Assembly (NCBI RefSeq): GCF_015206815.1
Contig: NZ_JADEXZ010000028.1
Location: 1-64,000 of the forward strand
DNA length: 64,000 bases
Source of the DNA: Fortiea sp. LEGE XX443
Lineage (GTDB): Bacteria; Cyanobacteriota; Cyanobacteriia; Cyanobacteriales; Nostocaceae
Reading direction: 5' to 3'
Shown: piece after piece, positions 1 through 8,056 of the stretch
Numbering within the stretch: position 1 is the first letter of the stretch
Layout of the letters: every line of letters begins with the position of its first letter
Notes under the pieces: generated by a model
Told to the model about the DNA's origin: nothing
Seen by the model: only the letters and a program-made list of their open reading frames with translations
The model's database searches: none
Program-made: the position numbers and the translations under genes

Positions 1-36
1 GTTGAGTGCAGACATTTATCTTGCATATATTTGGGA

Positions 37-71
37 GGAAAGAGCAGTTGCCGACGGCAACTGCTCTTTCC
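37..71. terminator. Perfect 16-bp inverted repeat, likely terminator or structured 3' end
   Basis: Two 16-bp arms (37-52 and 56-71) match perfectly around a 3-nt loop. There is no clear T-run on either side, so a classical rho-independent terminator is not certain. It lies about 95 bp past the 3' end of the minus-strand gene lspA and may end a gene entering from the left edge of the window. Confidence 0.5.
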
Positions 72-167
72 CCCTTCAGAATGATTATCATTTTTATGGC
101 TTGTATATCTTATTCTCTGGAAGTCCCTTACAGCATAGTTAAATAGGGTCAATAGTTTTACTCTGCT

Positions 168-641
168 TCACCTTCTGCGGTTGGTAGTTGGGGTTTTTTG
201 GAAGGAAGCAATGAGCAAACAAACAATACCGATGCTAATAAACGAATCTGCGATATTAAATACAGCAAAATTAATCAATCGAAAATCCAGAAAATCTACT
301 ACATAGCCTAAAACAAAGCGATCAATACCGTTGCCCATAGCCCCACCCAAAATTAAACCATAACCCAACTGATCCCAACGGTTTAACACCGGGCCAAACC
401 AAGCCAGCGCTATCAATACTAGACTTACTCCCAAAGATAACCAGCGCAACCACTCCACTTTTCCACTTAACAGACTAAAAGCTGCACCAGTGTTAGTAAC
501 ATAGGTAAAGTGAAACACCCCTGGTATGAGTGGGAATGTATCTCCTAATTTGAAGGTCTGCACTATCCAGTATTTGGTCAGTTGATCTAAGAAAAAAGCA
601 ATAAAGGCAGCAATCCAAAACAGACGATTTTTTAAAATCAT
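168..641 (-). CDS. lspA: Lipoprotein signal peptidase (signal peptidase II)
   Basis: This integral-membrane aspartyl protease cleaves the signal peptide from diacylated prolipoproteins. It has 157 residues and four hydrophobic segments, the normal size. The family motifs are present: VTNTGAAFS near residue 48, GNGIDRFVLGYVVDFLDF near 103-120 and FNIADS near 128. D116 and D132 fit the catalytic aspartates of the family. It follows bioY on the same strand with a gap of about 50 bp, so the two are probably cotranscribed. Its substrates would include the two lipoprotein solute-binding proteins elsewhere in this window. Confidence 0.95.
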   Translation of the reverse strand: MILKNRLFWIAAFIAFFLDQLTKYWIVQTFKLGDTFPLIPGVFHFTYVTNTGAAFSLLSGKVEWLRWLSLGVSLVLIALAWFGPVLNRWDQLGYGLILGGAMGNGIDRFVLGYVVDFLDFRLINFAVFNIADSFISIGIVCLLIASFQKTPTTNRRR

Positions 642-691
642 GGCGAGTTAGTCATTAGTCATTGGTCAAAAGTCAATTTATGGACTATTGA

Positions 692-1273
692 CTAATAAAA
701 CATTAAATGGCGTAATACATATGCGATTGAGGTAACGGCACAGACTACAGCTAATTGCCCTGGTATTGCAAACCAAGAGTATTTGAGGATGGCTTGGATT
801 AAGGACACACTTTCTGTACCTTGCCACTGAAAAAAGTAACTAATAGTCAAATAAGTAATACCGCAGAAATGAACGGTTAACAAGCCACAAAGACAACTAA
901 ATGCCAGAGATTCCAGTTTTGGCCTCGCTTGAAAAGCCAAAAATCCACAAATCCACGCTCCAGGAATAAAACCTAACAGATAACCAAACTGAGACAGCTT
1001 GACATAACCAACACCACCACCCTCAGAAAATACAGGGAGTAAAGTTAAACCCATAACTAAGTATGCTATTTGTGAGAGCGCACCAGCATTCTGCCCCCCC
1101 AAACACCCGACTAGTAGCACCGCCCCAATTTGAAAGCTGACGCCTAAAGAAAAAGTTTGAATTCCATGCTGACTCCAACTCCAGGGCAAGGTAATACTAT
1201 ATGCTCCAACAAATGTGCCACCCATTGTCAAGAGTAAGCCAATCATAGACCATAATAATTGAACAGTTCCCAC
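692..1273 (-). CDS. bioY: Biotin transporter BioY
   Basis: BioY is the substrate-binding membrane component (S component) of energy-coupling-factor type biotin uptake. The 193-residue product has about six hydrophobic segments. It carries the family pattern of a Gly-rich first helix (GTFVGAYSITLPW), FQIGAVLLVGCLGGQNAGALSQIAYL in the middle (about 47-72) and a FGYLLGFIPGAWICGFLA-like stretch near 96. The predicted start is GTG; a later ATG at residue 10 is possible. No ECF ATPase genes are nearby, so it either works alone or with a module encoded elsewhere. It precedes lspA as a two-gene unit. Confidence 0.88.
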   Translation of the reverse strand: MGTVQLLWSMIGLLLTMGGTFVGAYSITLPWSWSQHGIQTFSLGVSFQIGAVLLVGCLGGQNAGALSQIAYLVMGLTLLPVFSEGGGVGYVKLSQFGYLLGFIPGAWICGFLAFQARPKLESLAFSCLCGLLTVHFCGITYLTISYFFQWQGTESVSLIQAILKYSWFAIPGQLAVVCAVTSIAYVLRHLMFY

Positions 1274-1383
1274 AATATGAATGCTTTCAGCGATTAATCT
1301 CTATAAAATGCTCAATATATGCTCAAAGACGTAATTTTTTATTCTTTAACGATACTTCTAATTGAGAATATTTTTATCCAAAG

Positions 1384-1514
1384 TAAGTAGAAAGGTGCAA
1401 ATAAACCGAACTATGTAACGGAAAGTAAAGTAGCTTGAAAACCTCTTCCCTTCTGCCTTCTGCCCTCTGCCTCCTGCCTTGTCATAACGACAATTTTTAA
1501 CACCGACCTACTTA
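1384..1514. mobile_element. MITE-like element, copy 1 (131 bp)
   Basis: This 131-bp segment recurs at 42741-42871 with only three mismatches by eye. The ends form imperfect inverted repeats: TAAGTAGAAAGGTG on the left against CACCGACCTACTTA on the right. Both ends carry TA, which would fit a TA target duplication of the Tc1/IS630 kind. The interior contains a pyrimidine-rich run of ccttctgcc-like units and no ORF. It lies between bioY and cruF, next to a decayed small ORF. A non-autonomous transposon is the simplest reading. Confidence 0.7.
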
Positions 1515-1519
1515 ACTAT

Positions 1520-1672
1520 TTAATTATCTGACTGTTCAAACTTGTCTAGTTTATCCTGAATTTACTCCCTAACATCTTCAGAATAATTTTCTACTGTTTT
1601 TATTTTGTCTATGATTGATTTAGAAAGCCTGAGAGTTATTTCTTCTGTGAATGGCTTTGGTAAATAATGGGT
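1520..1672 (-). pseudogene. Decayed small ORF next to the MITE
   Basis: On the minus strand a protein-like reading frame runs for about 50 codons. It contains KPFTEEITLRLSKSIIDKIK, followed by TVENYSEDVRE, a TAA stop, and then IQDKLDKFEQSDN in the same frame to a second stop. No start codon is visible upstream in frame. The charged helical text looks like a small antitoxin-like or conserved cyanobacterial protein broken by a nonsense change. It ends 6 bp from the MITE. No function can be assigned. Confidence 0.35.
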
Positions 1673-1731
1673 TGGGGATTGGGTACTGAGAAAAATTTTC
1701 CCCATGCTCCCCCGCTTTTTAAAAGCTTTTA

Positions 1732-2640
1732 TTACTTCAAAGCAACTTTTACGCTTGCCACTGAAACTTCTTGAGTTGCTGGCTCAATGGTAACTTGAGT
1801 AGTTGTCGCTGATGCTTTCCACCACAAAGTAATGGCAGGAGTAACACCTAACACCAAACCAAGCAATACAGGAATGGAGAATCCGGCAGCCAAGCTCATA
1901 ACTGTAGCAAAGCCAAAGTTACTTAAATAGACTACCAAAGGTAAATTAAGTTGCGATCGCTCAAATTTTATCGGGTTGTTTTTCCATAACAAAGCTGCCA
2001 CAGTCATAAACACTGCGCCAGTACCCAGCCAGCCGGCAAAGTTTTGATAAGGCATCCCAAAGAAAGCACCTGGTTGTTGCCAATACCAAAAAGGTAAGGT
2101 AGTTTGACTCATTGCCGGGTCAAGCACAAAATCCCAGGAGGTAAGCAGCAAGGAACCTAAGCCAATTGCAACAATGTGTCGCCACCAGCTAGGTTTTGTG
2201 TCCACTTCTAAACCTGCACGAGCCAGCAAGTAAGAGGCACAGCCTAAATAAAACCAAGATAAGGGAATTGTAAAGGGAACTAAACCAGCAATTTTATAAC
2301 CTAAGCCACTTAAATAGCTGTAGTGACCAAAAGGAAAGCCTGTGCTGGTTCCTAATAGTTCACTGCTTAAAGAAATTAATACAGCAGGCAGCAGAAAAGC
2401 CATAGCACGACCCACACCCAATGTCCGCAAGGCATACAAAAATACAGCTGCTGCACCCAAGATCATATAAACTACACCGCCACCAGCCATACTCCACTGC
2501 ATGGCAGTTTGTCCTACTTCAGACAAGTGAAAAATGACTTCGGCATTGGGTATAACTAGTAATATCCCTACTAACCCAAACACCATTGACACAATATGAC
2601 CGATGAGGCATACGCGTTCAGCGACGACAAGTTGTTTCAT
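1732..2640 (-). CDS. cruF: Gamma-carotene 1'-hydroxylase CruF
   Basis: CruF hydrates the psi end of gamma-carotene at C-1', a step toward myxol and its glycosides in cyanobacterial membranes. The 302-residue protein is a polytopic membrane protein of the DUF422 family. It has seven or so hydrophobic segments and the conserved charged stretches ELLGTSTGFPFGHYSY (about 94-109), SWDFVLDPAM (about 169-178) and a PYQNFAGWLGTG stretch (about 198-209). Length is normal. The glycosyltransferase partner gene cruG, often adjacent in other genomes, is not in this window. The start is ATG, followed upstream by about 75 bp to the next gene. Confidence 0.88.
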   Translation of the reverse strand: MKQLVVAERVCLIGHIVSMVFGLVGILLVIPNAEVIFHLSEVGQTAMQWSMAGGGVVYMILGAAAVFLYALRTLGVGRAMAFLLPAVLISLSSELLGTSTGFPFGHYSYLSGLGYKIAGLVPFTIPLSWFYLGCASYLLARAGLEVDTKPSWWRHIVAIGLGSLLLTSWDFVLDPAMSQTTLPFWYWQQPGAFFGMPYQNFAGWLGTGAVFMTVAALLWKNNPIKFERSQLNLPLVVYLSNFGFATVMSLAAGFSIPVLLGLVLGVTPAITLWWKASATTTQVTIEPATQEVSVASVKVALK

Positions 2641-2716
2641 GACAATTCCTTAATCAAGATGTGATACTTTGCTACTCTGCTGCTAACAGTTTACAAATGT
2701 TTACGAAAATATTTAA

Positions 2717-2929
2717 CTAGTTTATACCGCCATTGTTTGTAAATTTATACAATTTGCCTAACAGCCTATTGATTGGTTCTGGGAAAAATAGGATGATAAA
2801 CTTATAGTCTAAGTCATCCTCGCCATAATCTACCCCACTTAAGATAGCTGTCTTGTAGTTTGCGATCGCCTTTACTCTCAGCAGCATTAATGCTTCTACA
2901 AGTGAGATAGTGTCATTGGTACACGCCAC
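2717..2929 (-). CDS. Hypothetical small protein (70 aa)
   Basis: I do not recognise this ORF. It has an ATG start and 70 codons, with a helical N-terminal half and an acidic GVDYGEDDLDYKF segment near residues 32-44. The C-terminal part is hydrophobic then basic. It lies between cruF (same strand) and a divergent membrane protein gene that starts 45 bp away. There is no signal peptide. It could be a real small gene or a chance ORF. Confidence 0.4.
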   Translation of the reverse strand: MACTNDTISLVEALMLLRVKAIANYKTAILSGVDYGEDDLDYKFIILFFPEPINRLLGKLYKFTNNGGIN

Positions 2930-2974
2930 ATTTATTTAAAATATCACTTTACCTATTTATGGCAAGACCAACCC

Positions 2975-3421
2975 ATGCCAATTTTCAAAAAACTTCCCTG
3001 GATATCTTTATTACTAGTACTGGTTAGTTGCAGTACTATGGGTTGGGTTTTGTCAGAAACTCAGGCTCCTTGGCCTTTCTGGATAGTGGTTGTAGTTGCT
3101 GTACTTATTTTGCTCGCAAGTTTAACTGCTCCCTTTTTAGCAATGGCAAGTTATTCTAGTGTATTTTTTGAGTCAGCTACCAAAACTTTTTTCATTGCTG
3201 TTTTTGGGGCGTTTTTGTTTTTCCTGATGATTGTTTGGTTTCGTCTCTTTCTAGATACCTTATTAATCATTGCTGCGTCAATATTAGCCAGAATAGATTT
3301 TCACCTAGCAGGATTTAAGGCAAGGCCAGCTTTTCTGATTACATCCTTATTTTCTTTGGCAGGTATAGCTTGTGGTAGTGTTATTCATAGGGTTTTAGCA
3401 GAATATACACCTATTTGGTAA
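2975..3421 (+). CDS. Hypothetical membrane protein (148 aa)
   Basis: The 148-residue product has four strongly hydrophobic segments: about 10-27, 33-58, 67-100 and 120-138. The first could also be a signal anchor. No catalytic motif is visible. The pattern resembles small conserved cyanobacterial inner-membrane proteins of unknown role. It converges with rpmA, and the two genes share the strong hairpin at 3448-3482. Coding looks real from ORF length and codon use. Confidence 0.7.
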   Translation: MPIFKKLPWISLLLVLVSCSTMGWVLSETQAPWPFWIVVVVAVLILLASLTAPFLAMASYSSVFFESATKTFFIAVFGAFLFFLMIVWFRLFLDTLLIIAASILARIDFHLAGFKARPAFLITSLFSLAGIACGSVIHRVLAEYTPIW

Positions 3422-3447
3422 ATATTTTTTGTATTTACAATCGTTAT

Positions 3448-3482
3448 AAAAATGAGGGTTGGTAACTTCAACCCTCATTTTT
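3448..3482. terminator. Bidirectional terminator hairpin
   Basis: Perfect 14-bp arms (3448-3461 and 3469-3482) enclose a 7-nt loop. One arm begins with A5 and the other ends with T5, so it works as an intrinsic terminator for both convergent genes, the membrane protein on plus and rpmA on minus. Its core AACCCTCATTTT is also found in the 44-bp palindrome at 17778-17821. Confidence 0.8.
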
Positions 3483-3517
3483 ACAATTCTAAATAACCAA
3501 TAAAATTGCCAGTATTT

Positions 3518-3799
3518 TTAGCTAACGGCTGCTTCAGTTGTGGCAGCAGGTGAGTAAACACTGACTTTTTTACGAGACTTGCCTTTTCTTTCAAAAGTAA
3601 CAATACCGTCAACCAAGGCAAACAAAGTATCATCGCTACCGATACCAACATTGTTACCGGGGTGAAATTTAGTTCCACGCTGACGCACGAGAATATTTCC
3701 GGCACGAACAACTTGACCGCCATAGCGTTTCACACCTAGACGCTGGGCATTAGAGTCACGTCCGTTACGCGTACTACCTGTTCCTTTCTTATGAGCCAT
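3518..3799 (-). CDS. rpmA: 50S ribosomal protein L27
   Basis: L27 is a large-subunit protein whose N-terminus reaches the peptidyl transferase centre. The 93-residue product starts with [16 protein letters not shown] and contains the [19 protein letters not shown] and FHPGNNVG signatures of the family. It is encoded 26 bp downstream of rplU, the usual L21-L27 operon order. The C-terminal tail ([11 protein letters not shown]) is the usual variable part. Certain. Confidence 0.98.
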   Translation of the reverse strand: MAHKKGTGSTRNGRDSNAQRLGVKRYGGQVVRAGNILVRQRGTKFHPGNNVGIGSDDTLFALVDGIVTFERKGKSRKKVSVYSPAATTEAAVS

Positions 3800-3825
3800 A
3801 ATTTCCTCTTGTGTTTGTTCTTATA

Positions 3826-4224
3826 TTATTCAGCTGTGGTTTCCGCAGGAGAATTTTCATCTGCGATCGCTTCAGCAATTGCTGTTTCTGAAGCTGCAAA
3901 TACCTGACCGTTAAGAGTGATGGAATTAATTAACAGTCTGGTAATTTCTTGACGATGCCCCCGTTTTTTGCGGGTTTTCTTCTTCGGCTTCATTTTGTAT
4001 ACCAAGACTTTACGACCTCTCAGATGCCGCAATACAGTCCCTTCTACAGTTGCCCCTGTCACTAGAGGCTGACCGATGCTGACTTCACCTTCATGCTGTA
4101 CTAGTAGTACTGAATTTATTGTAACTTTTTCGTCTGGTTGAGCAGTGAGCAGTTCAATGTCGTAAAAACGACCAGGCTCAACTTTTAATTGTTTGCCGCC
4201 AGTTTCAATAATTGCGTAGGTCAT
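3826..4224 (-). CDS. rplU: 50S ribosomal protein L21
   Basis: L21 is a large-subunit protein that binds 23S rRNA. The true start is the ATG at 4224 ([12 protein letters not shown]), giving 132 residues. A longer reading from 4293 adds 23 residues with no family match and is rejected. The basic [17 protein letters not shown] segment is the RNA-binding loop. The C-terminus has an extra acidic Ala/Glu-rich tail seen in cyanobacterial L21. It leads the rplU-rpmA operon. Confidence 0.97.
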   Translation of the reverse strand: MTYAIIETGGKQLKVEPGRFYDIELLTAQPDEKVTINSVLLVQHEGEVSIGQPLVTGATVEGTVLRHLRGRKVLVYKMKPKKKTRKKRGHRQEITRLLINSITLNGQVFAASETAIAEAIADENSPAETTAE

Positions 4225-4514
4225 GAAATTGTCCTTAGAGTTGCCGTACAGGTAGCTAGATGTGATCTCTTGTAGAGAAAACGATTCGTTCAATTAATCG
4301 CTGTTACTAGCTTTTGTGATGTCTCTACCTGATCCGAGCAGGAATTAGACAGACAATCTAAAATTTTATGTCATTAGCTAGATTAAAGTCAATATATATC
4401 TAGAAGTAAAATTATGGATAGCCGATTTAGTAAATTTAGAGAATATTTTGCCTAAATTTGCGTAACGTTTGCGAATACGGCTGAAGTTATATAGTGACAC
4501 AGAACAGCACCAAC

Positions 4515-4547
4515 AAATCTGAGCAGAAGATGTCACTGCTCAGATTT
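4515..4547 (-). terminator. Hairpin after the sugar-binding lipoprotein gene
   Basis: Twelve-bp arms (4515-4526 and 4536-4547) flank a 9-nt loop. On the minus strand it lies about 30 bp past the stop of the solute-binding protein gene and well before the rplU start. The T-tract is weak, so it may be an imperfect terminator. Confidence 0.5.
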
Positions 4548-4574
4548 TTCCCTTGATTATGCTTATTTTTGGCT

Positions 4575-5945
4575 TCATTTGAAGATTAAATCTAAACGCT
4601 GCTGACTAGCTTTGAGTGCATCGGCGGGCGAAAGTTTACCCAACAATACCGCTTCAACCGCTCGCCCGATACTATCAGAAATTCGATTATAACCAGGAAA
4701 GATTGGCCGACTGCGGCCATACTGGGCTTGTTCTAAAAATACGTTCACTTGCGGTAATTTCTGGATAAATTCCTGATATTTTGCACTTTGGCGAGATTTT
4801 AAATTAATCGGTAAATAACCAGTTCCGAGAGCTAATTCTGTTTGAAAATCTGCACTCATGGCATATTCAGCAAACTTAAATGCCGCTTTTTGACGTTTTG
4901 GTGTGGTCTTAAAAAAGAAGAGATTTTCGCCGCCAATATTAGTAGCAGGTTTTTGGTTAGCAGGTAAAGGAAAAACACCAAAATCAACATTAGTTTCTTG
5001 GAATTGCCCCAAATTCCAGGGGCCATTGATTTGCATTGCTACCTTCCCAGATAGCAACGGGTCTGTCTCATAACCGCGTTCTGGGCTAGATAACATTGCA
5101 GAACCATCAGTAACTAAATTACGCCAAAATTGTAAAGCAGCGATCGCTCCTTGATTTTCTTGTAACCTAACACCTGCTGGATTTTGTCCATCACCATTCA
5201 CCAATTCACCGCCACTACTCCACATAAACGGCAACCAAGTGAAGACTGTAAATTCTCCCTTCCCTAAAGGTAAAAACATTCCATACTGATCTATGCGTCC
5301 ATCGCCATCAGTATCAAGGGTTAATTTTTGGGCGACTTGCCGGAATTCCGTCCAATTGCGGGGTGTTTCAGTAATCCCAGCTGCTTTAAACAAACTTGGA
5401 CGGTAGAAAATGCCAATATTGTTTGTCGCAAAAGGAACTGACCAAAGTTTTCCTTGATATTCCATCGAAGTATACAAGGCCGGGTCAATTTCGTTTTTAA
5501 CTGGGGAATTTGCCAGCATTTCATCTACAGAAATCAGCGCGCCTAATTCTACTAATTGACCGGCGATAGTTGGGTTATACCACAACAAATCCGGCGGTGC
5601 GTTTCCTACTACGGCCGACAAAACTTTAGGTGTTTGCTGATCCTGTTGTCCAACGTATAAAGACTCTACTTGAATATCTACATGGGTTTGGTTAAATTTA
5701 TCTACCAGCTTTTGCAAGACATCCCGATTTGCCGGCGGATTTACACCATGCCAGAAAGTGATATGAATAACTTTATTTGTTGCAACTTTAGAACGTATGG
5801 CTTGACATCCGCTTAAAGCTACTATGCCTATAAGTAGCAACAGTAGTAATTGTCTAAGATAGTGTCGTACTTTCTTTCTTCTTCCCCTCAATTGGCCATG
5901 GGTAAGAAAAAATCTTGCAGCAAGTTGGTTGAGAAAATTAATCAC
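4575..5945 (-). CDS. Extracellular sugar-binding lipoprotein of an ABC transporter (family 1 SBP)
   Basis: This is the periplasmic binding component of a carbohydrate uptake system of the MalE/UgpB type. The 456-residue product starts with a basic N-terminus, a Leu-rich hydrophobic segment (about 31-45) and a lipobox ALSGC near residue 47, so it is a lipoprotein. It then has the fold signatures ITFWHGVNPP, YPWY-like substrate loops and GDGQNPAG. FTVFTWLPFMWSSGGELVNG near 230 is typical of the family. No permease or ATPase gene is beside it. The ligand cannot be read from sequence. Confidence 0.88.
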   Translation of the reverse strand: MINFLNQLAARFFLTHGQLRGRRKKVRHYLRQLLLLLLIGIVALSGCQAIRSKVATNKVIHITFWHGVNPPANRDVLQKLVDKFNQTHVDIQVESLYVGQQDQQTPKVLSAVVGNAPPDLLWYNPTIAGQLVELGALISVDEMLANSPVKNEIDPALYTSMEYQGKLWSVPFATNNIGIFYRPSLFKAAGITETPRNWTEFRQVAQKLTLDTDGDGRIDQYGMFLPLGKGEFTVFTWLPFMWSSGGELVNGDGQNPAGVRLQENQGAIAALQFWRNLVTDGSAMLSSPERGYETDPLLSGKVAMQINGPWNLGQFQETNVDFGVFPLPANQKPATNIGGENLFFFKTTPKRQKAAFKFAEYAMSADFQTELALGTGYLPINLKSRQSAKYQEFIQKLPQVNVFLEQAQYGRSRPIFPGYNRISDSIGRAVEAVLLGKLSPADALKASQQRLDLIFK

Positions 5946-6032
5946 TGGTCTAATGATGACTCATAAAGGACGTACCGCAAAGCAGAACCCGTCTCCTATA
6001 GGAAAATAGTGGACTGAATTTTAATACTTCAC

Positions 6033-6096
6033 ACTAGCCTGCGGCAAGCCACCCAAAGGGTGTCTATACACTTCATACTTCATACTTCATACTTTC
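6033..6096. repeat. Interspersed repeat with heptamer (STRR) array
   Basis: An 18-bp segment (6033-6050, ACTAGCCTGCGGCAAGCC) is identical to 54876-54893. It is followed by three tandem copies of the heptamer ACTTCAT at 6070-6090. Short heptameric tandem repeats are characteristic of heterocyst-forming cyanobacteria. The unit lies in the spacer upstream of yebC. Confidence 0.7.
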
Positions 6097-6141
6097 CTTG
6101 TATATCCTAATCTTTGGAGAGAGCATTAATAGTTTCAAATT

Positions 6142-6900
6142 ATGGCAGGTCATAGTAAATGGGCTAACATTAAACGCCAAAAGGCTGTAGTCGATGCAAA
6201 AAGGGGAAAGACTTTCACTCAGCTGTCGCGGGCAATTATTGTGGCGGTGAGAAACGGTGTACCAGATCCAGCAGGAAATTTTCAACTACGCACAGCTATT
6301 GAAAAGGCCAGAGCAGCGGGTATCCCCAATGATAATATTGAGCGGGCGATCGCTAAAGGTGCAGGTACATTTGGTGGCGATAATCATAGTCTAGAAGAAA
6401 TTCGCTACGAAGGTTATGGCCCCGGAGGCGTAGCAATTTTAGTCGAAGCCCTCACTGATAATCGCAATCGCACTGCTGCTGACTTACGGGCAGCTTTTAG
6501 TAAAAATGGTGGAAATTTAGGTGAGACTGGTTGTGTTAGCTGGATGTTTGACCAAAAAGGTGTGTGTATTGTTCAAGATGTAGTTGATGAAGACAAACTT
6601 TTAGAAGCATCTTTAGAAGGTGGCGCTGAGTCTTATGAAATGACTGAAGATGATCCGGCGGAAGTGTTCACCGAGATAGTCAATTTAGAAACTCTCAATC
6701 AAACCCTAAAAAATAGAGGTTTTAAGGTAATTGATGCCGAATTACGCTGGATTCCTAGTAATCATCTTGAGGTAACTGATGCCGATCAGGCGCGATCGCT
6801 CCTCAAGTTAATTGATACTCTAGAAGGCTTAGATGATGTTCAAAATGTCACGTCTAATTTTGATATGTCAGAACAGTTGTTAGCCATGAGTTTTGTTTAA
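6142..6900 (+). CDS. yebC: YebC/PmpR family regulatory protein
   Basis: YebC-family proteins are cytoplasmic regulators, recently linked to translation of difficult peptide stretches as well as to transcription. The 252-residue product has the invariant N-terminus [14 protein letters not shown] and the [11 protein letters not shown] segment. It also has [14 protein letters not shown] in the middle and the acidic C-terminal domain. Length is normal. A purine-rich GGAGAG lies before the ATG. It is transcribed alone, diverging from the solute-binding protein gene. Confidence 0.96.
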   Translation: MAGHSKWANIKRQKAVVDAKRGKTFTQLSRAIIVAVRNGVPDPAGNFQLRTAIEKARAAGIPNDNIERAIAKGAGTFGGDNHSLEEIRYEGYGPGGVAILVEALTDNRNRTAADLRAAFSKNGGNLGETGCVSWMFDQKGVCIVQDVVDEDKLLEASLEGGAESYEMTEDDPAEVFTEIVNLETLNQTLKNRGFKVIDAELRWIPSNHLEVTDADQARSLLKLIDTLEGLDDVQNVTSNFDMSEQLLAMSFV

Positions 6901-7119
6901 AAATCTACATAGCAACTACTACCGCAAGGCGGAAATCAAAAGTCAAAAGAAATACAGCGTAAACGTTTCATGGATTTGAAATGGGTTGTTTATTTCCGCC
7001 GCGCTGTACTAGCAAGGTATTTAGATTTAAGTAGACAGAAACTTACTAAACTTGGGTGCGTTATGCGATCGCTAACGCACACCATTGGTATATTTAGTAT
7101 AAAGTTTCTCAACCCCTAT

Positions 7120-7920
7120 TCAAGAAGACTGTTTTTTTGCCGCTTGTCGCACCACATCAATTTCTAATTCCAAAGCCTCAGCAATTTGTTCCAGATTCAA
7201 ACCCAACTTTAAAAGCCGAGGTAACGCTTCAAGCTTACCTTCAAGTTTACCTTCAAGCTTACCTTCCTCCTTTGCCTCTTGATAAACTCTTGTATTTTTA
7301 ATGGCATCTAGACCTAACATAGCTTCCACCTCTTCACGGCTAAGTCTGGGAAATTTGTAAATCACTACCGTCTCAATAAATTCTATAATTTCTTGTTGGG
7401 TAAGTACATTTGTTAACTTTTGTTGGGCTTGCTCAATTAGCTGTCTAGCTTTTGCGGCTGTTCTATTTTCGCTTTCCACAATTAGTTGCACAATCCCAAT
7501 ACCTATTGAGGTATCTGCGGATTCGCTTAATTCATTTAAATATACACGTTGTACTAAGGGACTATTTAGTAAAAAACGATAAGGTCTAGATTCTTCTGGT
7601 TCTAGACTGCGCCGGGGAAATATCACAACTGCACGCCAGTCATTTATAGGCTTGTATTGATATAGATAGAGAAATATTGCTGCAAAGACACGCTGATAGA
7701 AAGCTTCATCTTTCTGAAACTGCACCTCAAGAAAGTAAATTAATTGGTTGGGGTTCTCGGATAGTGGTAGAAATAAGCCATCAAGACGAAATGCTTGTTG
7801 TTTAAGTTCGATAGAAGTGAATTGATAGCTGTTAGCATCAGTTCCAGATTGACCAATTAATTCAAAAAATACGTTGGGGAAGGTTTGAAACAGACTATAA
7901 AAAAGGGTGTCAGTTTTCAC
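7120..7920 (-). CDS. Rpn family / DUF2887 nuclease-like protein
   Basis: Proteins of this family have a PD-(D/E)XK nuclease core related to the RpnA recombination-promoting nucleases and are often called transposase-like in annotation. The 266-residue product starts MKTDTLFYSLF (GTG start). It has a candidate active-site stretch D..LFLP ending in YFLEVQFQKD near 82-91. The C-terminal helical tail contains three in-frame repeats EGKL encoded by 12-bp units at 7231-7266. The family is abundant and variable in cyanobacteria. Its true role is not established. Confidence 0.8.
   Translation of the reverse strand: MKTDTLFYSLFQTFPNVFFELIGQSGTDANSYQFTSIELKQQAFRLDGLFLPLSENPNQLIYFLEVQFQKDEAFYQRVFAAIFLYLYQYKPINDWRAVVIFPRRSLEPEESRPYRFLLNSPLVQRVYLNELSESADTSIGIGIVQLIVESENRTAAKARQLIEQAQQKLTNVLTQQEIIEFIETVVIYKFPRLSREEVEAMLGLDAIKNTRVYQEAKEEGKLEGKLEGKLEALPRLLKLGLNLEQIAEALELEIDVVRQAAKKQSS
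7231..7266. repeat. Three tandem 12-bp units inside the Rpn-like gene
   Basis: Units at 7231-7242, 7243-7254 and 7255-7266 read aag(c/t)ttaccttc and encode repeated Glu-Gly-Lys-Leu in the C-terminal region. This is a common place for length variation in DUF2887 proteins. Confidence 0.75.
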
Positions 7921-8056
7921 GATCGCGGAAATTATATTTACCCTAGGGAGATTTTAGTACACAGAGTTGGTAGATCAGTAATTTTGCTTCTCAACTTGCT
8001 CTATATGGCGCGATCGCGTAAGAATAATAGTTAAGGTGGCTTAACTTCTCTTAACA

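Noticed and set aside
3481-3723. Alternative-frame ORF over rpmA
   Set aside because: rpmA is clear in the other frame; the rest is a shadow.
6970-7167. 65-aa ORF between yebC and the Rpn-like gene
   Set aside because: It overlaps the 3' end of the Rpn-like gene on the other strand and has no protein-like pattern.
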